Shown here in pieces: positions 56,051 through 64,000 of a stretch of 64,000 nt of DNA. Under the pieces are notes generated by a model that was not told the DNA's origin, searched no databases, and was given only the letters and a program-made list of their open reading frames with translations. Positions within the stretch are counted from its first letter, which is position 1. The number at the start of each line of letters is the position of its first letter. The DNA lies in NCBI GenBank assembly GCA_038030265.1, contig CM075939.1:42823253-42887252 (forward strand), read 5' to 3'. This DNA comes from Corythucha ciliata (lineage: Eukaryota; Arthropoda; Insecta; Hemiptera; Tingidae). Both the position numbers and the translations under genes were made by a program.

Positions 56051-57050
56051 AAAATTAATAAAAATGCTAATTCGCGACATAGTTTACTGAGAAAAACCAC
56101 TAATTCACGGCTAACAACATTGACAAACAACGCTAATTCACAGGTAGATATCAACAAATTGCTAATATGCTGCTGCAAACGAGAAAAAGTGCCAATTCGA
56201 GGCTGAAATTGAGGAAAGTCGCTAATCCACGAATAAAACTACAGAAAATCGCTAATTCACACATTAAATTGAGAAAAGAGCTCATTCGCAGCTGAAATCG
56301 AGAAAATGCTTATTCCGAAAATTGATAAAACCGCTAATCCGAGAAATAAATAGCAGAAACCACTAATGTGTGGCTGACATCGACAAAATTGCACTAATGC
56401 GCGGCTAGATGTTAAAAAAATCTCAATGTTCTAAATTTCAACAACGAACGAACGCTCTTTGCCATTATTATAACCCCTGAAATAGTAATTTTTATCGATT
56501 TTAGCCACGAATCAGCGCTTTTTCTTATTGTAGTCATGGATTAGCGATTTTTCTCACTTTTGGTCATGAATTAAGAGTTTTTTCTGAATTTCAGCCGCTG
56601 ACTTGACACAAGCACAGCTCATTATTAACGCTTTTCCTCCTTTAGCCTGCACGAATGACCGATTTTTCTCAAGTATTATAACCTCAAACAATCGTTGTTT
56701 CTATATTTTAGCCTCCAATGAGAATTTTATCTCAATTTTAGCAGTAAACAAGCGTTTTTTCTCCATTTTTCCGTTTTTTCTCTTTCTCCAAATTTTAGCC
56801 ACTTGGACACCAAATTAGCGCTTTATCTTTTGTTGTACCCGCGAAATAGCAATCATTTCGACTACTAGAAATGTGTTTAGCATTTTTTAAATACATTTTA
56901 GCGGCAGTCAAGATCCAACAACAGCACGTTAGCGCTTTATTTATTTCACTTTCAGCTACGAATGAGCCCTTTTTCTCAGCGTCAGCGGCCAAGCAAGAAT
57001 TAACATTTTTTCTCAATTTTACAACCAGAATTTTCTCCCCCCAAAAACCA
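56050..57050. repeat. Family A arrays in opposite orientations
   Basis: Plus orientation to about 56,430 ('cgctaattcacagg'), then minus from about 56,480 ('ttttagccacgaatcagcgc') to 57,050. The head-to-head switch occurs at about 56,440-56,480. Confidence 0.7.
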
Positions 57051-57480
57051 CAAAGACCACAAATAGCAATTTCGCGAATGTTCAACCGGGATACTTTCCT
57101 ATTTTCCGGATATTTAGCTCCAAAATGTTCAAATTGTAAGGCTATTCGTCCGACTTTGGGCGCATTTTGTGACCCGTCAGTTAAAACAAAATTTTCAATT
57201 TAGGGTAATAAAGACTATAAACTCACAATTTTCATTTTCTGGATTTTTAATTTCCTGAATTATCATTTTCATTTCATTTCACACACAATTTCCACAAACT
57301 TCACAAGTGTTCGCGGATCACGGGCTGTACGACCATGATACGGCGCCCTGACGAATAGCCGCAAAGTTGCGAACTTTTTCTGGCAAATATCCGCGAAGAG
57401 TCCAAGATACAATATTCGCGATATTACAAATTCCACTTCATAATTTCTGCGAAATTGATAGTTTCAGGTTCAAATATTCG
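57050..57480. repeat. Family C repeats
   Basis: 'agcaatttcgcgaatgttca' and 'gatatttagctccaaaatgt' units, with an orientation switch near 57,300 ('atccgcgaagag' reads inverted). Confidence 0.55.
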
Positions 57481-57559
57481 AAAAAAAAACCGACCGACAG
57501 GATAAGAGGGGAGGGGAGGCACTTAAGAAGCAATTGTGGAAAACTCCTCTCTAGTGCTA

Positions 57560-58190
57560 CCGCAGTTATGCTCATGCAATATCGAGAGGCGCATTCTTGC
57601 AACATTCGTCAACTTGAATAACGCAGAGCGTTCTCTCTCAATTTAATTAATCATTGAAGCGTTCCAATGACTTTGGTACGAAAAGTCTCTAAAAGATGGT
57701 GTTCGTTGGACTTTGAGTGTACTGGTTGAGTAAGCAAAGTGTGAATCGTTAAACGTACCAATTACAGTCAAGTTCGTAATCTAATTATTAATTGTCTGAG
57801 CATTAAATAATTTTTGAAATTGTCACACTTGATATTGCTATACTTCGTAAGTATATTAAATTAACAATGATGCGAGCTATAGGTAGTGCCTAAGGTTCGC
57901 TTACAGCTTCCCTAACATCAATCAGAGCTTAAGCATCCAACAGGCACATTTGCCCCGCTGCCCATACACACTCCGCATACGTGCACAGAGCTGTCATTCC
58001 AATACCATTTACTGGTCCGAATGAATCGCCTGTGCCTACAATTCGACCATTTACCGACTTTCCATAGATCCCCTGTAACGGTACACACAGAGGCACTATG
58101 TACATTTCCTCGGACATTATTTCAAATTAGGCCTATCACTGTACCGAGGTTTTTATTTTTTTAAAAACGTGAATGTGTGAACGTGTTCAC
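57560..58190. other. Non-repetitive island with an unexplained minus-strand frame
   Basis: This ~600-bp island has no array units. The minus strand carries a 62-codon frame (58,117-57,929) reading MSEEMYIVPLCVPLQGIYGK and, later, IVGTGDSFGPVNGIGMTALC. It has balanced amino-acid use but no family I recognise. The upstream acceptor is weak. It may be an exon or a relic. Confidence 0.3.
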
Positions 58191-58199
58191 GGGAAGCTG

Positions 58200-59600
58200 T
58201 GATAAAAGGCACTAATTTGAGGCAGAAATTGAGAAAAAGCGCAAACTCACGGATAACATCTCGTAAAAGAAGTAATTCGCGGCTAAAATAAACAAAAGCT
58301 TAAATTCACGGCTAAAATTAGATAAACTTGCTAATGATAAAGGGCCAAATCACGGCTAAATTGAGAACAAATGCGAAAAAACTGCTACTTCGTGGCTACT
58401 TGAGAAAAAGCGCTAATTAACGGACAAAATAGAGAAAAACTGTGATTCTTGGCGGAATAACTAATAACGGAAAAATCTAATTAGCTGCTAAAATGAGGAA
58501 AAACACTAATTCACGAATTGGTAACCCCACTAATGAAATTGAGAAAAATCGCTAATTCCGCGGATAAAGAGTAGAAAATGCGCCAATTCGCGGCTGAAAG
58601 TTAAACAAATCGCTATTCCATTGCTAAATTCGCAGTTACATTTGAGCGAACAGTCTTCGCAGCGACATTCTATTTCAATACGAACTCCAATTCGTGGATG
58701 AAATGTGAAAAAAATAGGTAATTAGCCGCTAAAATTCACTCCTAAAAATCGAGTGAGAGAGAGAGATAAAAAGGCGAATTCTATTATGAAAACTGAGAAA
58801 AATCGCTGATTGTTCACAAATACTGATGAAATAAAAAAAAATTATAATTAGCGGATAAAATTGGAGGCGGCTTTTGGTAGCTAAAACAGAGAAAAAGCGC
58901 TACAATTGGAAATAATCCCGAGAATTGCTCCGAAGGTGCTAGTTGAGTCAGCGCGGCTGTTTGGAAAAAGTCGATAATCCGCGGTTAAAATTGAGAAAAC
59001 ACCAATTTGACGACTTTTGAAGGCAACTTCGAGGCTAAAAGTGAAAAAAACTACGCTACATGATCCGGGCCTTAACTATGAGGAAAAAGCACTAATTTGC
59101 GGCGATTTTTCCTTTTTTAAAAACAAACTCAAATTTTTGGCCGAAATGTAGACAAATCTCTAAAATTAGTAGCTAAAATGATGAAAAACACCAATTTTCG
59201 GCTAAAATCGAGAAAAAATGCTAATTCGATGCCAAACATTGATAAAAATTGTAAATTCGAGTAAAGTTGTTAATTATTCAATCACGGATTAAATCGAGAA
59301 AATGCGCTGATTTGCGGCTAAAATTGGAGACAGTTTCTAGAGGCTAAAATTGAGGAAAAGCGCTAATTCGCGGTTAAAATTGAAAATAATCGCGACAACT
59401 GCTCCGAATGTGCAGTTCAGCCAGTGTGGCCGTTTTGAAAAAGCGCCAGTGCCCAGCACACAGCTTCTGAAGGCAACTTTGAGGCTAAAAGTGAAAAAAA
59501 TCGCTAATCCGTGGCTGAAAATAAGGAAAATTGATAATTACTGACGGACGAAATTGAGAAAAAGCGCTAATTTGCGGCTAAAGTTGAAATAAAATCGTTA
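58200..59600 (+). repeat. Family A array with ~450-bp internal duplication
   Basis: A-type units throughout. A segment at 58,880-59,060 ('ggaaataatcccgagaattgctccgaaggtgc' to 'gaaggcaacttcgaggctaaaa') recurs at 59,345-59,505 and partly at 59,590-59,620. It marks a larger amplification step of about 450 bp. Confidence 0.7.
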
Positions 59601-59815
59601 AAATGGCACTGAAGGTGCGGTTTAGTCTCCGTTTTGACCTCAGACCTTCAGCTCCCAGAGCTACTTGGTTCCGCGGTCTCAGCACAGCCGGGCAATTCCA
59701 ACCAAGTTCGGAGCCGATTGACCGCCCCTTTGGTTATAGCGGCGACGAGTGGATTGTAAGCTGTGGGCAGCGTGGGCGGTCCATCGGCTTCGTTGCCTTC
59801 GGTGCAATAATTGCG
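59600..59815. other. GC-richer unique segment
   Basis: About 200 bp with higher GC than the arrays ('cgcggtctcagcacagccgg', 'ggttatagcggcgacgagtg'). It lies exactly where family A switches from plus to minus orientation. The open frame across it has no recognisable motif. Confidence 0.35.
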
Positions 59816-59819
59816 ATTA

Positions 59820-60300
59820 CTTTTTCATTTAGCCACGTATTTAGGGCTTTTTCACAGTTTTAGACTCCAGAAACCGCGATCAGCCGTTGTATCAAATGTT
59901 TCTGCGCAATAGCGATTTTTAAACATTTTAGCCGCTAATAATCAGCAATTTTTCTATATTTCAGCCTCGAATTAGAGTTTGCCTTCATTGCCACGCGAAT
60001 TAGCACCATTTCTCAATTGTACCAGCGAATTAGCGCTTCATCTTAATTTCAACCACAAATTAGCGAGTTTTTTCACTATTAGCAACGAATTAGTGTTTTC
60101 TCATTTTCAACTGCGAATTAGCGCTTTTCCTACGTTTTTTCTCAATTTGATCGATGAATTAACGCTTTTTTGTCAATTGAATCGTGAAGTAGTGTTTTTA
60201 CCCAGCAGACTTGCTCAATTTTAGCCGTGGTTTACCGCATCTTTTCTGCGAATTAGTGCCTTTTCTTGCTTCTGTCCGCGAATTAGCGATTTGGGATTGT
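59820..60300 (-). repeat. Family A array, minus orientation
   Basis: 'ttttagccgctaataatcag' and 'gcgaattagcgc' units. A few B-type units follow at 60,470-60,600 in plus orientation. Confidence 0.65.
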
Positions 60301-60609
60301 CTGGTGGGTCCAGGGCTCAACATCATTCTCGTTCATTTTTTGAAATGATTGCACATTTGCAGCTAAAGTTAAGAAACACGCAAATTCGTTGCTAAAATTG
60401 AGACAAATCCCCACTAAATTGGTTTTCGTACGACCTGGAGTGGCGGTTTTCCCCTCAGGAATTACGTCCAAACGGACCATTCGCGTTTAACAGATGGCGA
60501 AACTGACAATTTGCACCTCGAAAACGGCAAAGCTGTCTATCCGCACCCGAAGAATAGCCAAACCGGCTATTCACGCCCTAAAAACGGGATAAACTGAACA
60601 TTTGCTTGT

Positions 60610-61791
60610 GAATGGGTGCATGGAGGGGAGGGGACCCCATGTCCGACTATAAACTAAATCTGTTCACCTTACGGTTACATTTCGAAACTTAAATCAAGTA
60701 GAAACATTTGAATTCACTCACTGATTTCCTGCAATTGTTTCGTAGAACGGCCTCGAAGAAAGGCCTACCCAATTTTTTCGTTGGGCTTTGCGATTTTTTT
60801 GCGATTCATAACTGAAAAAAATATGAAAGATTTTAGATGTAGAAACAAGCCAATAGAAAAAAAATGAAACACTCACCTCCGCGCGAAATGGTTGGGGACT
60901 GTTTCAGGCTAATTTATCCTGGAACGAGACTTCAATAATTAAAGCGAATGAAAAAGTAACAATATTTATTTTTAATTTTCTTGTTCCGAGATGTTTCATT
61001 CATATTATCTCAAATGATTATGATTATTATTGCTATATCTATATACAAAAAATACACTTCGGAATGTTCATTTTCCTCTGTTTTCTATATGTTTCGTTTA
61101 AAACAAAACAAAAAATTGATCGCTCGACTTAAAAACTACACAATAAATGGTTCATTTTATAATAATATTTACACAAATCGTAATTATAAAATAGATATGT
61201 GAGGGAGGAAGATCTGTACTCGGATATTTCAGTTTTAAAAACATGACATAAAATAAAAAACAAAAATAACATATTAACTAGGATATGATTTGATAACACA
61301 GACTGAAACGCACCAACATAATTATTAAACATTACACCATTTTTATTTCATTTTGTTCTGGTGCATACACTTTTCTTTTGGCACACTTGAGACAAAAAAC
61401 AAGGGGAATAATACCCATCACCGTTTTGCGGGAAGAAGAACAACAAAAAAAGAAACAATCAGATCATTTAAGTTGGAAGATTGTCAAGATTTTTTTTTAT
61501 TTACGAACTGAGAAAATAAGCGCGAAAAATGGTTGAAACACGTCTACTTTTTTTCACGAGTTGTTTTTTTTTTTTTTTAAGGCATCTATTTTCAACAGGA
61601 CTCCTACTCTTAAACCAGAAGGGAACAAATGGCACGAAAAAAAAAAAAGGACGCGATCGCGCCTTAACGGTCAAAAATAACAAAAAAAAAAATTTTTTTT
61701 TGTAGAATGGAAAAATTAAAACAGATTTATGGAGGGACTATAAGGACGGGACGGGGGATAAGGGGGAAGGGGGCGCACTCAAAAAGTCAAA
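60610..61791 (-). other. Probable 3' UTR and downstream flank of the GalNAc-transferase gene
   Basis: Directly 3' (minus strand) of the terminal exon's stop codon. It is very A+T-rich with several candidate AATAAA signals on the minus strand (seen as TTTATT on the plus strand, for example at about 61,496-61,501, 61,342 and 60,966). A long T-rich run lies at 61,564-61,579. The 3' end cannot be fixed by reading. Confidence 0.45.
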
Positions 61792-61944
61792 CTAGCTGCG
61801 CCTCGCCTGCCATTTAAATTTAGTGTTCATGATCCACTGTTGGCCGAGACTTCCGTCGCAGCTGCGCAGCTGGGGTTGAGATTGATCCGCCGGATCGGGT
61901 TTGTCGAGGCATTGATCAGTGTTGACGTGTTTAATGGTGCCGTC
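61792..61944 (-). CDS. Terminal exon of a polypeptide N-acetylgalactosaminyltransferase
   Basis: 50 codons plus stop, phase 0. A strong acceptor (ttgttttcacccttaaacag|GAC) lies at 61,945-61,946. The peptide DGTIKHVNTDQCLDKPDPAD continues with QPQLRSCDGSLGQQWIMNTK and ends FKWQARRS. This is the gamma repeat of the C-terminal ricin-B (beta-trefoil) lectin domain: 'G.I.HV.T..CLDK' is the sugar-binding subdomain and 'GQQW' the QxW signature. These Golgi type II enzymes transfer GalNAc from UDP-GalNAc to Ser/Thr, and the lectin domain steers them to glycopeptides. The ending '(S)KFKWQA' is typical of insect and crustacean members. The remaining exons must lie at higher coordinates outside or beyond the repeats. 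A frame read through the intron (up to about 61,995) is not coding. The exact paralogue is not determined. Confidence 0.85.
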   Translation of the reverse strand, partial: DGTIKHVNTDQCLDKPDPADQSQPQLRSCDGSLGQQWIMNTKFKWQARRS

Positions 61945-62179
61945 CTGTTTAAGGGTGAAAACAAGAGTGGAGTGGGGGGGGGGATGGCGAGACATTCGTT
62001 AGACTAGTATTCGAGGTATAATTGTTGAATGCTGAGGGAGGGAGGGGGGGTGAATGCAGAGGGAATTCAAGACCTTCAGGACGGCCAAAGGACATTTTAA
62101 TGGTCAGTTAAGAGCGACTTTCGAAATTGTTTGCCTAAAAATGAGATTCCGTTGATTCCTAAACAAAATTTCCTCATTA

Positions 62180-62440
62180 TGCTCAAGCTGTCCCCAGAAG
62201 CCACGAATTGACACTTTTCTCAATGTCACCGGCGAAGTTGCTTCCAGAATGGCAAATAAATGTTTTTTCTGGATCCATTGAGTGACCTCCAGATTCCACG
62301 AATTGACGTTTTTTCCTCATTTTTCAACGCGAATAATCGTTTTTCCCTCAATTTTAGCACCAAATGAACGTTTTTTGCCACGTTCAGACGCAAACAAACG
62401 CTTCATCTCGATTTTACCCGCAGACTTGCCCAAAAAATAG
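62180..62440 (-). repeat. Family A repeats, minus orientation
   Basis: 'cacgaattgacacttttctc' and 'ttttagcaccaaatgaacgt' units inside the presumed last intron of the GalNAc-transferase gene. Confidence 0.6.
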
Positions 62441-62479
62441 AACATTAGCGCGCTATTAAGTTGTTAACCGATTTCTAAC

Positions 62480-63230
62480 GCAATTTCTTTCGGGAATTCA
62501 TCAATTTCAAACTCTAAGTTTCTTGGATCTGGCACTGTCAGAAATCAATTTTGCGGGTTTAGGCTACTCAAAAAACGGAATTTCGTGGAATCGGCTCATT
62601 CAAATAACTAATTTCTAGGAGTTAGCTCTTTCACACCACAAATTTCGCGGATCTGGTACTTTCAGAAACCAATTTAACGAGTATTGGCGCCTTCAAAAAC
62701 GAAATTTCGTCATTAGACACATTTGAACCCTTTATGCTGCTATTAAAGAGACAGTTAGAGCGAGAGAGAAAATGTCTCCTAAGGAAGCGCTGGCCACGCG
62801 ACACAGTCTGGATGTCTGTACCCTCTTAAACCCCTCTCAGGCACTGCTCAGGGCCAACAAGTCACAGAAGGCTAGGGACAAAGCACTCACAGAACCAATT
62901 TTCACGGATTTGGCTCTTTAGAAAAACAGAATTTTGCAGACCTGGAACGTCATAAACCAATTTTGCTGGGCTGGCTCACAAAAAGAGCTAACTTCGCGGA
63001 CTTTCACGCCATCAAAATAACAATTTCCAATGTATTGGCTCATATTTTGCGTGACTGGCTCGTTTCCAAAAACAAAGTATTGCACGATAGGCTCATTGAA
63101 AACCACTTCCGTGGGATGGCCTCACCCGAAAAACACGGTTTCACCCACTCGAAAAGCCAATTTGGCGGGTCCAGCTTCTTCAACGACATTTCGCGGGGTC
63201 GGCTCATTCGAAACCCATTCTGCTGCTACC
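62480..63230 (+). repeat. Family F repeats (~31-bp units)
   Basis: Units of 'aatttcgcggatctggtact' followed by 'ttcagaaacc', about 31-32 bp, cut cleanly at 62,550-62,710. They are interrupted at 62,720-62,880 by a purine-rich 'gagcgagagagaaaatgtct' segment that recurs at 63,245-63,300 ('gagagagagagtgtgagtga'). Confidence 0.65.
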
Positions 63231-63684
63231 CACGAGTGAAGAAAGTGTTTGTGAGAGAGAGAGTGTGAGTGATAAAGTGAGCAACAGAGAAAAGGAGCCC
63301 TAAGAAAGCGCTGTAACTGTGGGGTAGCCGCCGGTGATGGTGCTCCCCCCCCCCTCCTTAGATACGGCAGTGACCGTTTGGATGAAAAGTTTCACCACTC
63401 CTTGCTATCGCCTAACACCAAGGTGGAGAAAAAGGGACATTGGAATAATTTTGTTAGGTCTTTTTTGGGCGATGACCCCCAAAGTTTGGGAGGGAAGGGA
63501 GAGCGAGCAGTGACATTGGGGATGACCCAGACTTCAAATCCCACCCATCCCGTTTCACCGTTCTCCAATAACATTTATGCAGGCTTAACGCTGCATTCAA
63601 CTCGTAAGGGGGGGGGGGGTGAAATAAAATTTAAAAAATTATTAATTCGTGGCTGACCACGGCCCTCTGTTGGCCACCCCTGCC
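63231..63684. other. Unassigned; G/C-run element ends
   Basis: Contains 'ggtagccgccggtgatggtg' with a C-run (63,347-63,356) and 'acggcagtgaccg', resembling a MITE end. A G-run lies at 63,609-63,620. No gene recognised. Confidence 0.35.
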
Positions 63685-63687
63685 TTA

Positions 63688-63864
63688 CCCCGTTTCCTAC
63701 GGGAGGCAAAACCCGCGCTATTTTACAGTTTAGAGCGGGTTTAGCGTTTGTATCGGGTGCGCGACTTTATCGAAAACGCACAGGTGGAACACTACAGTCG
63801 TTTTCTGCTGAAAATGACGTTAAACGCTGAAATCGCGCGATTCCCGCTCTCGTAGGACGGGGCC
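63688..63864. mobile_element. 177-bp MITE with TTA target duplication (PIF/Harbinger-like)
   Basis: Imperfect terminal inverted repeats ('ccccgtttcctacgggag' at the left, 'ctctcgtaggacggggcc' at the right) are flanked by TTA on both sides (63,685-63,687 and 63,865-63,867). A 3-bp TTA/TAA duplication is typical of PIF/Harbinger elements. The interior is GC-rich and non-coding. Confidence 0.6.
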
Positions 63865-64000
63865 TTAGAGCTTCACTCCTAGGAAGGTCGACGAGGGTGG
63901 ATTTGGTTGCGGCTAAGGAAATGAACAAATTCAGAAGGTGAAGGTGCATAAATTAAGTTCCCCCTTTAAAAATATCGTTACTTACGATTAAATAAATTTA

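Noticed and set aside
61945..61995. N-terminal extension of the GalNAc-transferase frame (MSRHPPPHSTLVFTLKQ)
   Set aside because: It reads through a poly-C run and the pyrimidine tract of the splice acceptor. The family similarity starts at the exon boundary.
7900..63230. CRISPR-like interpretation of the ~30-bp repeats
   Set aside because: Units are contiguous and degenerate with no unique spacers between conserved repeats, and the DNA is eukaryotic.

Overview
This is animal nuclear DNA, most likely from an arthropod. No organism-defining gene is complete, so the placement is an inference. It rests on an exon resembling the arthropod gustatory-receptor (7tm_7) family, the last exon of a polypeptide GalNAc-transferase, spliced gene structure, and invertebrate-type transposons (Ty3/gypsy, a jockey-like LINE, fold-back MITEs, a long-TIR PIN-nuclease transposon). 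Nothing here is prokaryotic.

Layout. 0.15-3.4 kb: a decayed Ty3/gypsy element on the minus strand (gag, protease, RT, RNase H, integrase). 3.4-17.2 kb: intergenic DNA with arrays of degenerate ~30-bp repeats and one candidate exon at 6.64-6.71 kb. 17.2-20.4 kb: a young non-autonomous LTR element with ~466-bp LTRs and a CTAA target duplication. 20.8-26.2 kb: a 5.4-kb transposon with ~890-bp terminal inverted repeats and one intact 858-codon gene joining a FEN/XPG-type PIN nuclease to a cysteine-rich CXC domain. These two elements lie inside a larger inverted duplication (arms 12.1-13.4 and 27.0-28.4 kb). 28.4-34.4 kb: repeats, a gustatory-receptor-like exon (30.2-30.5 kb, minus) and a coding-like relic at 29.5 kb. 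34.4-40.4 kb: a tandem segmental duplication. 41.4-41.7 kb: a fold-back element carrying a tRNA-Thr(AGT)-like sequence. 43.6 kb: a second, longer copy of the 29.5-kb relic. 46.4-47.5 kb: an 18-bp minisatellite. 50.65-50.8 kb: a first coding exon (minus) with a consensus donor. 54.0-55.8 kb: an internally deleted LINE. 61.79-61.94 kb: the terminal exon of a polypeptide GalNAc-transferase (minus). 63.7-63.9 kb: a MITE with TTA target duplication.

The most striking feature is that a large share of the window is degenerate tandem repeat with ~30-bp units. I distinguish four main families (A, B, C, F). All keep an 'ATTCGCGG / ATTTCGCGG' core and so may share one origin. Because 30 bp is ten codons, these arrays create many spurious open frames, which I have left out.

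The real host genes visible are only isolated exons of long, intron-rich genes. No operon or pathway logic applies. The strongest candidate for an under-described system is the 20.8-26.2 kb transposon: PIN nuclease plus CXC protein, ~170-bp repeats inside each terminal arm, and a 4-bp CTAG flank.
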